Origin: Paraglaciecola psychrophila 170
GTDB taxonomy: Bacteria > Pseudomonadota > Gammaproteobacteria > Enterobacterales > Alteromonadaceae
Direction of reading: 5' to 3'
Assembly: GCF_000347635.1 (NCBI RefSeq)
Contig: NC_020514.1
Coordinates: 1,054,001 to 1,118,000 of the forward strand
Length of the DNA stretch: 64,000 nt
Below the pieces are notes generated by a model. It was not told the DNA's origin, did no database searches, and was given only the letters and a program-made list of their open reading frames with translations. The position numbers and the translations under genes are program-made. This document shows positions 26,049-35,879 of the stretch, one piece after another (the first letter of the stretch is position 1; the number at the start of each line of letters is the position of its first letter).

Positions 26049-27512
26049 ATGCTCATCTTTTTTATCTGTATCACCATTTTGATCCTCGGTTATAAATTTT
26101 ATAGCCCATTTGTTGAAAAACAAGCTGGGATCGACTCAACTCTTGCTACCCCACAAAGTCGTTTCAGTGAGGGCGTAGACTATGTGCCTATTCATCCTGT
26201 TCGTGCTTTTTTAATTCAGTTTTTAAATATTGCCGGTGTGGGGCCGATTTTTGGTCCTATATTAGGTGCGATTTATGGTCCAGTGGCATTGGTTTGGATT
26301 GTGATAGGCAATGTATTAGGCGGTGCGGTTCACGATTATTTCTCAGGTGTGATGAGCATTAAAGAAGACGGCAAAAGTCTACCTGAAATAGCTGGACACT
26401 ATTACAACGTTGTCTTTAAAGGAGTGATGTTGCTGTTTACAGCTATGTTGCTATTTTTTGTTGGCGTGGTTTTTATCATGAGTCCAGCAGGTTTATTAAG
26501 TAACCTAGACGCATTCCAAGATACCTTTTTGGCAAATAATACGTTTTGGGTGCTGGTGATTTTGGGTTACTACTTTTTAGCTACTTTGTTACCTATTGAT
26601 AAAATCATCACTCGGTTTTACCCTATTTTCGGCTTATTGATGATAGTCATGACATCAATGATCGCCATTGCGCTATTAATGGATGCGCCGCACCTACCGA
26701 TAGCAGGTGACTTTTTTGCTTATTTTACAACCGATCATGCCCACGATTTTTTAGCCCCTAATCCAGACGGATTACCTGTTTGGCCGTTATTGTTCATTAC
26801 GATAACCTGTGGCGCCATTAGTGGCTTTCATTCTACGCAGGCACCTATTATTGCCCGCTGTTTGACCAATGAAAAGTATGTTCGTCCCGTCTATTACGGT
26901 GCTATGGTGTGTGAAGGTGCGGTTGCTTGTGTTTGGGCATTGGCGGGTATTGCCGCTTTCCCTGAGGGATACGCAGGCCTAAAAGCCATGCTCGATATTG
27001 GAGGCCCAGGTTTGGTAGTCAATCATATTGCCAACAGCTATTTGGGCGTGTTTGGCGGTATTATGGCGATTATTGCTGTGGCTGTATTCCCGATCACATC
27101 GGGTGATACTGCGTTTCGTTCATTGCGTTTGACAATCGTTGATGCATTCAACATTCCGCAAAGTATACGCAATAGATTGTTACTTGCCGTCCCTATATTG
27201 ACGATTGCGTATTTCATGACCAAGCTCGATTTTACGGTGATTTGGCGTTACTTCGCGTTTTCTAATATGCTGTTATCGACAAGTGTATTGTGGCTTGCAA
27301 CCAAGTATTTATTCGACCGTGGCACATTTCATTGGATTGCTAGTATTCCTGCGGTACTGACTACAGGTATTACTGTTTCCTACATCATGACAGCGGCAAT
27401 TGGCTTAAATTTATCTGCAGATTTAGGGCGTCCTATTGGGGCCGTTGTAGTGGTTATTGGTTTGGTATTGCTGGTGTTTGTACACAATAAACATAAGTCA
27501 GTAGCGGCTTAG
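26049..27512 (+). CDS. CstA-family carbon starvation transporter
   Basis: This 487-residue polytopic membrane protein belongs to the CstA family, whose E. coli members import peptides or pyruvate. The family motifs ILGYKFYSPFVEKQAGID, PVRAFLIQFLNIAGVGPIFG and GNVLGGAVHDYFSGVMS appear in order in the first third. About twelve or more hydrophobic helices follow. It is the short form: E. coli CstA has about 700 residues and an extra C-terminal region. ATG at 26049 gives a short N-terminus that enters the membrane at once. The upstream regulator/sensor pair may control it. The substrate is not readable from sequence. Confidence 0.9.
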   Translation: MLIFFICITILILGYKFYSPFVEKQAGIDSTLATPQSRFSEGVDYVPIHPVRAFLIQFLNIAGVGPIFGPILGAIYGPVALVWIVIGNVLGGAVHDYFSGVMSIKEDGKSLPEIAGHYYNVVFKGVMLLFTAMLLFFVGVVFIMSPAGLLSNLDAFQDTFLANNTFWVLVILGYYFLATLLPIDKIITRFYPIFGLLMIVMTSMIAIALLMDAPHLPIAGDFFAYFTTDHAHDFLAPNPDGLPVWPLLFITITCGAISGFHSTQAPIIARCLTNEKYVRPVYYGAMVCEGAVACVWALAGIAAFPEGYAGLKAMLDIGGPGLVVNHIANSYLGVFGGIMAIIAVAVFPITSGDTAFRSLRLTIVDAFNIPQSIRNRLLLAVPILTIAYFMTKLDFTVIWRYFAFSNMLLSTSVLWLATKYLFDRGTFHWIASIPAVLTTGITVSYIMTAAIGLNLSADLGRPIGAVVVVIGLVLLVFVHNKHKSVAA

Positions 27513-27968
27513 GTTTTAATCTAAGCCAGCGCTGTGCTCACCTTTAGTTATAGCGGTTGCAGGCTTCTTAAATGAAGTTTATTTTGTGTAGTTTACTTTT
27601 ACAATCGCGGTAAAAAGTAAGCTACGAGTTATCCGTTGATGCACGAGCATTATTTAATTTAGCTTAAAGAATCGCATATAAGTCTTGGTCGATTTTTATG
27701 TAGCAATAGTGGTAAAGAATGATGAATGAATAGCATCGTTATTCTGCTTCGCTGGCTTGTTTTTTAGAGCTTTATCTCTGCGTTTAAGTGTTTTAATTGT
27801 TCGCTTTAGAGTGTGTTGCTTCAATTACTTCAATCTAATACTTATAGAAACTAGACCAGTAGTTAAGGTCTTATTCAGGTAATTATTGAGCTTAAAGTTA
27901 ATTCGATTCGTATTTTAGCCAACATAAGTTTGTTGAACCATTTGACTTTTTAAAGAGCCCACCTACGC
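27513..27968. other. intergenic, nothing recognised
   Basis: AT-rich sequence without a credible frame, hairpin or promoter that I can defend. Confidence 0.45.
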
Positions 27969-28817
27969 ATGCCCAAAATACTATTTATCCTCATCCTCAC
28001 AACGTTTTTATCTGCCTGCACTCCACTGCAGTTTGCATTAGTCAATGCGCCTGCTCTGACTTACGACGGTGAAATTTCAGAAAATGTACCTTATGGTGAA
28101 CTGACGCGTCAAAAATTAGATATTTACGTGCCCAACATTGACGAAGAAACGTTTCCAGTTGTAGTGTTTTTCCATGGTGGTCGCTGGACAGATGGGTCTA
28201 AAGAACAGTACAAATTTGTAGGCATGACTCTATCCAATATGGGATATGTAGTGGTGATGCCGAATACTCGCCTATATCCCGATGTGAAATTCCCAACCTT
28301 TGCAGAAGATGCTGCAAAGTCAGTTGCTTGGGTTCATAAAAACATAGCTAGCTATAAAGGCAATCAAAATTTGTTTATATCTGGGCATTCATCGGGGGCG
28401 CATTTAGGTGCATTAATTATTGCCGATAATGCATATTTAGCGGCTTATGAACTCAAGCCTAATATCGTAAACGCTTTTGCGGGTATATCGGGTCCTTATG
28501 ATTTTGTGCCAAAAGCAGCCGATATAAAAGACATGTTTGGCCCAGCCGAAAATTTTCCTAATATGGTGGTAACAAACTTTATCGATGGAGATGAACCCCC
28601 TATGTTATTGATATACACAGCCGAAGACACCACTGTGCATCCTCGAAACTTAGCCTTACTCAAGGCAGGTATAGAAAAAGCTAATGGAAAAGTAGAGACT
28701 ATTATTTATGAAACCGGCGGGCATGCTGCGCCAGTGGCAGCCTTTAGTTGGGCTAACCCTTCAGATTTGCCTGTGCCTAGAGATATTGATAGTTTTTTTA
28801 AGACATACCTGAAGTAA
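27969..28817 (+). CDS. alpha/beta hydrolase lipoprotein (carboxylesterase-like)
   Basis: This 282-residue alpha/beta hydrolase of the acetylesterase/BD-FAE kind hydrolyses some ester substrate. The N-terminus has a lipoprotein signal with lipobox LSAC (cysteine 17), so the mature enzyme is probably lipid-anchored in the cell envelope. The oxyanion region is VVFFHGGRWTDGS. The nucleophile elbow is SGHSSGAH. The acid lies in TAEDTTVHPRN and the histidine in ETGGHAAP. Length and order fit the family. It is a lone gene between intergenic regions, with no operon partner to suggest a substrate. Confidence 0.85.
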   Translation: MPKILFILILTTFLSACTPLQFALVNAPALTYDGEISENVPYGELTRQKLDIYVPNIDEETFPVVVFFHGGRWTDGSKEQYKFVGMTLSNMGYVVVMPNTRLYPDVKFPTFAEDAAKSVAWVHKNIASYKGNQNLFISGHSSGAHLGALIIADNAYLAAYELKPNIVNAFAGISGPYDFVPKAADIKDMFGPAENFPNMVVTNFIDGDEPPMLLIYTAEDTTVHPRNLALLKAGIEKANGKVETIIYETGGHAAPVAAFSWANPSDLPVPRDIDSFFKTYLK

Positions 28818-29027
28818 TAAATTACGCAGCATATGCTGCTAGAGTTCTCAAAAGGTTTAGGCGTTATATAACTATATGAATAAGCAGTCAGTATGTATTT
28901 AGCTTACCGTTTTTCTACTCGTTCAAGTTATGCACTTACTATTTTAATCCAAGAATGCTTAATACAAAAAATCTACAACTTATTCAGCATGACTTTTTGG
29001 CAGCTTTTTAATGGGTGTTGATCAACA

Positions 29028-29882
29028 TCAACTAATTAGCTTGGCTTGGGCATGCAAGGCTTTGACTAGTTCTGGTGGTATTAACATATAAGAGGCTAGG
29101 TTGCTTAAGTAGTCTTGCGAGGCAGCTTGTTGTTCATCTATGGCTAATAGTGATGCTGCATATACTTCTATTGCGGTTTGTGAATTAGGCACAGCCTTTA
29201 CCAGTTCTTGTAGTGACAAGGGGTGACGTAGTTCGTCAAACAGGCTGGCTTTGTCTTCGGTAGTCAAGTCAAAACTATCGACTTGTTGGTATATTCGCTG
29301 ACGCTCATGTTCGTCAATGTGCCCGTCTGCATTAGCCGCCGTGATCATTGCTCGGAGCATCAGCATTTGACCTGAGTCGTGACTTTCATCCCGCACTACC
29401 TGTGCAAACTGTTGTTGCGTTAATGTCGCGGGTGAATAGGTGAGTGTTTGTTTTGGGGCAGAGGGGATATAGCGAGATTGAGGTGCTGCTTCTGTTGCGA
29501 ATGCCGTTGTAGATGAAGACGCAGCTTGTTCCGGCATACCCTGAGACTGATTTGGGGCATATTTTTGTTGTTGAGCATTTCTTTGTGCATAAACGCCTAG
29601 CTGATAGGCTCTCTGTAAATTAGCATTCTGTAGAGAGGTGTTTCGGCCATAAGCTTGTCGTGAATAAGCTTGATAAGCGTTCCATGCCATTCCTCCAACG
29701 GCAGCTAGAGCACCTGTTTGCAGTGGGTTTTTGCTTGGTTTTGGCCCTATTTTACCGGTAGCCGTTCCTATAATAGTATTAGTAACCACACGGCTTAATG
29801 AACCACCTGATGAGCCTCTGGCCGATCGTGATATAAGGCCAGAGCGACTTAGTCGACTAATTACACTATTCAAGTTTTTCAT
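29028..29882 (-). CDS. DUF533 (YebE-like, TerB-fold) protein
   Basis: This 284-residue protein has a low-complexity, glycine/serine-rich N-terminus with GALAAVGGMAWNAYQAY, a short hydrophobic stretch, then a Gln/Ala/Pro-rich linker, then a helical C-terminal domain from about 165. The C-terminal domain carries LRAMITAANADGHIDEHE, the acidic TerB/DUF533 motif also found in E. coli YebE, which is a membrane-associated protein of unknown function. The ATG has a GGAG seven bases upstream. No operon partner is evident. Confidence 0.85.
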   Translation of the reverse strand: MKNLNSVISRLSRSGLISRSARGSSGGSLSRVVTNTIIGTATGKIGPKPSKNPLQTGALAAVGGMAWNAYQAYSRQAYGRNTSLQNANLQRAYQLGVYAQRNAQQQKYAPNQSQGMPEQAASSSTTAFATEAAPQSRYIPSAPKQTLTYSPATLTQQQFAQVVRDESHDSGQMLMLRAMITAANADGHIDEHERQRIYQQVDSFDLTTEDKASLFDELRHPLSLQELVKAVPNSQTAIEVYAASLLAIDEQQAASQDYLSNLASYMLIPPELVKALHAQAKLIS

Positions 29883-30124
29883 TTATCAACTCCATACCAT
29901 GGGTGTGAACAACATTAGGTACGTCATACAGGCGCAACTAATTCTCGACACATCCGAACTCCAGCATTGCTTGAATCTCTTTATCTGCGGCATTGCATTG
30001 CTAGCTAGGCCAAGAGAACTCAACCGGGTGTTTAAGCATATTTGCTATTGCTTTTTTTACGGCCAATAACGCGGTGGTCAACAGTTTTTGTCTGTTGATT
30101 TTATTATCTACTATTTTCTAGTCT

Positions 30125-30376
30125 CTATTTACTAAATACCTTACCGCCAATCATTTTAAATGCTGGCGTGCCCCTTATTAAGGTGTCTCTGGCGAAGATG
30201 GCATCACAATTTGGACAAGTGCAGGGTAATACCGTGAAGTCTTTAGTGATACGTTGTTTAAAGCATTTAAGCAGTGACCCTTTACCGCCTTTGCGGTATT
30301 TAAATAACTGGGTTTTACACTGATTGCAGTAAATGTCCACGGAGGACTCAGGGGCTTTCTTATTGGGCTTGGCCAT
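30125..30376 (-). CDS. small zinc-ribbon protein
   Basis: This 83-residue basic protein has two CxxC pairs (CNQCKTQLFKY and CTCPNCDAIF), the pattern of a zinc ribbon, in the style of Com-like or transcription-factor zinc fingers. It has no other domain. It is transcribed towards the DUF533 gene, about 240 bp away. It probably binds zinc and possibly nucleic acid, but no specific function can be given. Confidence 0.65.
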   Translation of the reverse strand: MAKPNKKAPESSVDIYCNQCKTQLFKYRKGGKGSLLKCFKQRITKDFTVLPCTCPNCDAIFARDTLIRGTPAFKMIGGKVFSK

Positions 30377-30563
30377 TATTTAACCCAAGTAAATGATTTT
30401 GATAAATTAAATATAACACAGGGTGTCATCTTGATTAATGGCTATCTTAAATTGTGATAATTAATGAAACGTCCCTTTGGAGTATTAACGAAACTGTAAA
30501 CATAAACAATCGTGACCGTTTACTAACCAACTTGATGAAGCCCTTTTGTTGGTAAGGCACGTC
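30377..30563. other. intergenic, nothing recognised
   Basis: No credible frame or site is visible before the TPR remnant. Confidence 0.4.
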
Positions 30564-30895
30564 ATGTTTCTTAATCTCTTGCACCCAGGTTGGTATTTCC
30601 AAGAGCTTGGTGTGGTGAACTTCAGTATGGATAAATTCGACAGCGCCATCGTTGCCTTTGAAAGAAACGGGGGGTAGGCTCTTATGACCTCGCGTTTATC
30701 GCTGCATGTCAGGTGGCCAATAATCAGCTAACCGAAGCAAAAGCTAATTAAGCACGAGCATTAGCGTTACAGTTAGAGTTAGAGTGAGAGTCTAATTTTC
30801 CAGGTAAACTATTTGCCCAATTTGATGCGTTTCAGAATATCAACAAAAGCCAATTGTTAAGCGAACACATGCTTAATGCAGGTTTCCCCATTTGA
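30564..30895 (+). pseudogene. C-terminal remnant of TPR / adenylate-cyclase-associated protein
   Basis: Pieces in several frames resemble the C-terminal TPR end of the long cyclase/winged-helix TPR proteins: HPGWYFQELGVVNFSMDKFD followed by SAIVAFERNG, then YDLAFIAACQVANNQLTEAK-like sequence, then LLSEHMLNAGFP before a stop. Each piece is interrupted by stops and frameshifts and there is no upstream part, so only a decayed tail remains. Confidence 0.45.
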
Positions 30896-31116
30896 CGATG
30901 CGCAGATGATGCTGTGTCACAAAGAGTCATTTCCCCAGACAACTTATGCCCATCAAATATAGGACTTATGGGTGAGTAAGGTGGCTTATGTCATAATCAT
31001 AATTGGCTCAGACCACTTTTTTTAGCAACGATTAGATACTTTTATCTACTCACTGTCGTTTTCAAAGTTGTACTCTAGGGTGGGGGGATTGTGTATTCTT
31101 CCTTTTTGTTTATCTT

Positions 31117-32842
31117 CTATTTTTGATACGTGATTTTTTCACCTACGATGGTCATTAGGTTTTCTGAGGTCAAAATTTCTGCTTCTGGGATGCTAAGCCA
31201 ATCTCGGTCAAATATTGTAAAGTCGGCATATTTGCCCACTTCTACAAAGCCACGAATATTTTCTTGAAATGCACTATAAGCAGGCCATATTGTGAACATT
31301 TTAAGGGCGGCTTCACGAGTTACTGCAAGTTCTGGGTGCCACTCTTCGGCGGATGACCCATCAAGCCTTTTTTGAGCAACTACCGCATAAAATTCAATCC
31401 GTGGGTCCCCCAGTTCTACTGGCGCACCAGATCCACCCAATATCATCAAACCACGGTCAATCAATGCTGCCATGGGTAGGCATGGCTTAGGCGCTCAGCG
31501 CCAAGTCTATCGGGGGCAAAGTTTAGATCACCAATCCCGTGACTGGGTTGCATAGACACAAGAATACTCAGGCTAACTAAACGCTATTGGTCTTTGGGCG
31601 GAAAGATTTGTGCGTGTTCAAGTCTCCCACAAGGTTCAGCCATCGCCCATTCCGATTTTGGTACCGCATTAAATGCCTCTTCGTACTAATCTAAAAATGT
31701 ACGCAGTGCTCGATCGCCAATTATGTGGGTTTCGATCTGAATACCTTTTCTAAGTGCTTCGCGTAAAATTGGGCCAAGCTCTTCTTCGGTCGTGCGATTC
31801 ATAAACCCCTGGTGATCAGCATCCGCATGATTTTCAAGACGGGCGGCTCCGCGTGAACCAAGTGTGCTATAAACATATACTTTAATACCGCGCCAATCGA
31901 ACATGTTATCAGCCGTTGTTTCGCGGCCGCGTTCAAGCATTATCGATGCCACTATGACATTTTCCGGTGCATAACTACGGGTAGCATATTTCCTGTTGTG
32001 TGAATCTCTTTGATGATGTCAACGTTAACGTAGGGCATACCCGCCACTTGGGTATTGGTTCAACCCACCTTAGCGTTTTCATACATGCCTTGCACTAAGC
32101 TACCTTTTTTATAGTCCTGTGTTTTTGGAGGCATGATATCCCGGAAATATTCATGGCAGTGGCAAGAATATAGCTGTTTGGTGTACCGTCTGCATCACGC
32201 TCAAATTTTCTCCCACTGGGGCCTAGATACTCTTTGATTATGCCGGCAAGCTGTTGTGTCTTGGCGTTAACCCGTGCTGAAACGCCCTCTGCACTTGGCA
32301 TAAAAAAGTGGTTTATCGGTGGTAAACGGATCCACGCCATGTTTTGTGAGAAACCTTTTGTTGTAGGTCTATTGCTGTTCAACTCATCCTCGGCCCTGAA
32401 CCCATTCATTCTTAGGCACATTGACGGCAAATGCTTTAATGGCATCAACCGTTTCTTTTAGTGTTGCAATACCAAACAGGCTCAATGTTTTTGGACGCTG
32501 CCCAACACCTTCTAAGTGCTGGTGACTGTCGGTGAAACCTGCATACACATATTTTCCTGCCATATCCATTATTTGCGCATCACCGCACATGTATTTGGCA
32601 GCATCGGCATTTGATCCCACAAATATAATTTTATCTCCAAGCACTGCTGTTGCTTCAGCTGTCAACTGTGCGTCATGTGCGGTATAAATTTTTGTATTGT
32701 GAAGTACCATATCCGCTAAAAGACATTCTGCCGCTATTTCTAAAGTTGCTGTGTCATTTTTACCACATGACATCAACATCAATACTAGCCCCAAGGCACT
32801 TATGATTTTTAAATTGTGTTTGAGATTCAAAATCTCCTCCAA
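31117..32842 (-). pseudogene. amidohydrolase 3 family (YtcJ-like) lipoprotein, multiply disrupted
   Basis: Four frames on the minus strand in the right order (32842-32384, 32448-32095, 31952-31686, 31473-31117) reconstruct a metal-dependent amidohydrolase of about 570 residues. The N-terminus has a lipobox-like LMLMSC, then the strand IYTAHDAQ and the metal motif GFTDSHQHLEG. Further on are IQTHIIGDRA-like (IETHIIGDRALRTFLD) and the C-terminal FVEVGKYADFTIFDRDWLSI, typical of YtcJ-type enzymes. At least three frameshifts and missing segments show genuine decay rather than a single error. The substrate of the ancestral enzyme is unknown. Confidence 0.85.
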
Positions 32843-33308
32843 TAGACGTGTCTTTTAAAGAACAATAATTACATATAAAAAAACCTGCAAGCAGATTTAA
32901 TCGGGATACCACTTGAACTGAGTTACTTAAAAATAGCATTGTGCATAAAAATATTAGAAGACGATGTCATAAAAAATGTTGTTCTGATCCAAATTTATCT
33001 CATGTAACTGTCGTAAGGGTGGGTCTTGAAAGCCAAATTTTGGACGAGCCGGCAGAGCATGCTTTCGAGAACGAAGTGTTTTGGGAAGAGTTTGGAAGTT
33101 GCACATTTATCAAATACTGTACTCCACTTTTCTAGCAATGATAAATTGCCTTATTCAAACCTGTTATATTTCTTTGTTTAGTGAAGGGCATTGCAACCAG
33201 TAGGGTCCCGTAAAAATTTTAAAAGATATATATTAGTTAAAACAAATTTTGCTAAAGTACTTAATTGGTTTTATTAACACCAGCTAAACGAGGCACTAGA
33301 ATTACCAG
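32843..33308. other. intergenic, nothing secure
   Basis: A 64-residue frame at 32941-33135 has no start signal and no resemblance I know. It is probably accidental or decayed. Confidence 0.4.
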
Positions 33309-34229
33309 ATGATTATTCGTGTTTTTTATTTGTTTTTAATTGCGGCTTGTTGGCCATCTTCTTCTATATTCGCGCAAAACGATACTATTAGTAGTGCTTG
33401 TGATATGCCATCAAAAAAATGCCTCTCATGGGTAACTGAAGAGTTGGGGAATGTTAAACCCAACTCAATACAATGGTACAGCTTGAAACTTATGCAGTTA
33501 GACTCCCTAATGACAATTAAGGAGTTTACGTTATTAAAACACCAGCTCAGTATATTTAATGACAATCTTAAACTCCCTCCGATGTTCTCAATCCATCTGA
33601 ATATATACCAAGCAAAACTCTATCTTATTGATGGAAATGAGGTGCGGGCAAAAACACTTTTAACGCGGTCTTTAGAAAACTTACAGCAAGTAAATCAATC
33701 ATTTTACAGTCCTATGCGTATTATAAGTATTGCAAATCTGATGCACAGTTTGAAACAATATGATCAATCGTTAGCTTTATTAGAGCGAATAGATCGTGAA
33801 TTTCAAAACAGCAGAGATCTGTATTTAAAATTGGAACTTTACGGCAACCTTGGTCATGTACATAAATTTTTAAAGAACTATGACAAGGCAATAACCTATT
33901 ATAAAAAATCGTTAAAATGTGCAATAGAATTAGGGGTTGAACAACAAGTTGCAGTCTTACATGAACATGTCGGTAATATGTATAAAGCAACCGGTCAACC
34001 TGAGTTGGCGGAATTAAGTTTTATAAATGCACTTGCTCATGCCAAAAAAGATGCTCGAGATTCAACTATAAATCATGCCAAAATCATCTTGGCTTTTTTT
34101 TATATTCAGCAAATGGAATTAGATAAGGCTAAAGTATTAGCTACAGAAATCGACGCTTCAAAAATTGAACCTCACGAACAACAAGAGTGGCTAGCAATTA
34201 ATACCGCTCTCAAAGCTGACAACCAGTAA
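33309..34229 (+). CDS. secreted TPR-repeat protein
   Basis: This 306-residue protein has a signal peptide (residues 1-22, SSIFAQ cleavage) and helical repeats of TPR type, clearest in YGNLGHVHKFLKNYDKAITY and the next repeat VGNMYKATGQPELAELSFIN. Such arrays form the periplasmic sensor part of many GGDEF proteins and kinases in Alteromonadales, but here there is no membrane helix or catalytic domain after them and the frame ends at 34229. It could be a free-standing periplasmic scaffold or the front half of a shortened signalling gene. Confidence 0.7.
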   Translation: MIIRVFYLFLIAACWPSSSIFAQNDTISSACDMPSKKCLSWVTEELGNVKPNSIQWYSLKLMQLDSLMTIKEFTLLKHQLSIFNDNLKLPPMFSIHLNIYQAKLYLIDGNEVRAKTLLTRSLENLQQVNQSFYSPMRIISIANLMHSLKQYDQSLALLERIDREFQNSRDLYLKLELYGNLGHVHKFLKNYDKAITYYKKSLKCAIELGVEQQVAVLHEHVGNMYKATGQPELAELSFINALAHAKKDARDSTINHAKIILAFFYIQQMELDKAKVLATEIDASKIEPHEQQEWLAINTALKADNQ

Positions 34230-34570
34230 CAGGGGCGGTGTCTTCAGGGTCTCCTTAAAATATGTACAATAAACAATACTATAATTTGAAAATAAAGTGA
34301 CCCTTGATGCGCCGAGTTAAATATCTATAAGATTGGCTAATAGACACAGTGCTTTACTCAAATTAAAAACATGAACGCCAGAACACCCAACTGTCGAGCG
34401 CCGCGAGTAAATGAAATGCCACAGAATCTATCACGTTATTGGTTTATAGCTATTTACTTGCATCTAGCGGCTAGTATTTACCATTATGATAGTTAGCTTA
34501 AATTAGTGATATTTAAAGTCACTCTGCCTTTTTATTGCTTTATTATAATCCTGAAAAAATATCGTTTTAG
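34230..34570. other. intergenic, nothing recognised
   Basis: AT-rich, no credible frame or structural element. Confidence 0.4.
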
Positions 34571-34581
34571 TAGGAGTGTCA

Positions 34582-35031
34582 TTGTCTAAGTTACGTATGT
34601 TTTTTGAAATCAGCAGTTATGGTATTTACGAAAACTGGGATGAAAAAAGTAAAAGCCTTCCAAAAATCAAAACCTTTACTACAAATATCCCTACACAATT
34701 AGAAATTGAATTTGGTTTTATTCTCAAGGCTAAAAAATCTAAAGGAAAACGACTAGATTGGACTATCTTCCACCCTGACGTGCCTGATGAGAGTGGAGAG
34801 ACAATGCCACCATTCCAAGGTGTGGTGTATGTGCGAAATAATGATTGGGAATTTTACTTAGGTGACACAGTTTGGGCACCGATACACGATAAGATCGGAG
34901 ATTGGCGAATGGTGATTGCGTGTGATGGAAAAGTCATCGCACAGAAAACCTTTAGTTTGTTAGTTGAGCATGGTGACAGTGAGATCCAATTTTGGAAAAA
35001 AGAGGCTATTAGAGCTGTACTTAACCATTAA
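34582..35031 (+). CDS. DUF3859 family protein
   Basis: This roughly 149-residue protein resembles DUF3859 proteins of marine gammaproteobacteria, with FEISSYGIYENWDEKSKSLP, IPTQLEIEFGFILKAKKSKG, IFHPDVPDESG and GDWRMVIACDGK as conserved segments. It is predicted all-beta, cytoplasmic, and has no known role. The ribosome binding site AGGAG (34572-34576) overlaps a GTG at 34576 but is correctly spaced for the TTG at 34582, so I use the TTG. Confidence 0.75.
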   Translation: MSKLRMFFEISSYGIYENWDEKSKSLPKIKTFTTNIPTQLEIEFGFILKAKKSKGKRLDWTIFHPDVPDESGETMPPFQGVVYVRNNDWEFYLGDTVWAPIHDKIGDWRMVIACDGKVIAQKTFSLLVEHGDSEIQFWKKEAIRAVLNH

Positions 35032-35271
35032 AGGTTAAAAATATAATAGTCGCTGGCGATTTGTTAGTTTTTCGGCTGATATGATGTACCTCAATTTATA
35101 CAGGTGCACTGGGTATTTTAGGGTTTGATCCGGCGGCTGATTTTATTGATGACGATTGTTTACCAGATTTTTTTATGCTGCAGAAAATTACTGTTCCAAG
35201 GATGTTTATAAATACTATCGACTTAAGATGTAAGTCTCAGTAGGCTGTCCTCAGCGACATTTTATAAACAC
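35032..35271. other. intergenic, possible decayed frame
   Basis: A short frame reading TGALGILGFDPAADFIDDD near 35105-35160 may be a leftover of a gene, but I cannot name it. Confidence 0.25.
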
Positions 35272-35307
35272 AAAAAACACGCGTTTAATTAAAAATGCGT
35301 GTTTTTA
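35272..35307. terminator. bidirectional terminator downstream of ohr
   Basis: AAAAACACGC (35273-35282) pairs with GCGTGTTTTT (35297-35306), giving A- and T-runs on both sides of a 10-bp stem. It lies 20 bases beyond the ohr stop codon. Confidence 0.75.
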
Positions 35308-35326
35308 ATGCTTATATATTGAGGTG

Positions 35327-35755
35327 TTAAATTACCGAAAGTGTCACTTCAATATTGCCACGCGTCGCGTTTGAATAAGGACAAACTTTGTGGGCCTTGT
35401 CTACCATGGTTTGAGCTTGTGCTTTATCCATATCACCTAATGATATCTCTAGTTTAACCGCAATACCAAAACCGCCGTCAATGGCACCAATTGATACCTC
35501 TGAATTGATATGGGTGTCGCTTGGTAAACTAGTCTTTTCTTGACCGGCAACAAATTTAAGTGCACCAATAAAACAAGCCGCATAACCTGCAGCAAATAAT
35601 TGCTCAGGATTGGTACCTTGTCCATCGTCACCGCCTAAACCTTTGGGCGTAGATAGTGTCACGTTTAAACGGTCATCATTCGATTTTGCGGTGCCTTCGC
35701 GGCCACCTGTGGCAGTTGCTTTTGCGGTGTAAGCAACGTTTTGTAATACAGTCAT
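35327..35755 (-). CDS. ohr: organic hydroperoxide resistance protein Ohr
   Basis: Ohr is a cytoplasmic thiol peroxidase of the OsmC/Ohr family that reduces organic hydroperoxides. Both catalytic cysteines are present, in AAGYAACFIGALKF and HKVCPYSNATRGN, and the substrate region contains LGGDDGQGTNPEQLFAAG. I start at the ATG at 35755 (MTVLQNVAYTAKA, 142 residues), preceded by GGAG; the frame continues upstream to 35833 but the extension is not Ohr-like. It is divergent from the MarR-family regulator at 35880 with two operator-like palindromes between, the classic ohr-ohrR arrangement. Confidence 0.95.
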   Translation of the reverse strand: MTVLQNVAYTAKATATGGREGTAKSNDDRLNVTLSTPKGLGGDDGQGTNPEQLFAAGYAACFIGALKFVAGQEKTSLPSDTHINSEVSIGAIDGGFGIAVKLEISLGDMDKAQAQTMVDKAHKVCPYSNATRGNIEVTLSVI

Positions 35756-35797
35756 AAGAAACTCCAAAGTAATTGTTATCAAGTAAGGGGTATTTAG

Positions 35798-35854
35798 TTT
35801 GCATGCAAAACAATATATCAAATAAATACTCATTGCAAATACTTTGCGTGCAAA
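35798..35854. promoter_or_regulatory. paired OhrR operators
   Basis: TTTGCATGCAAA (35798-35809) and TTTGCGTGCAAA (35843-35854) are 12-bp palindromes 45 bp apart. Extended, they read TTAGTTTGCATGCAAA on the + strand and TTAGTTTGCACGCAAA on the - strand, so they are two matching sites in inverted orientation, one facing each divergent gene. This fits OhrR control of both ohr and itself. Confidence 0.8.
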
Positions 35855-35879
35855 CTAATATGTATTTTAAGGAGTACAC

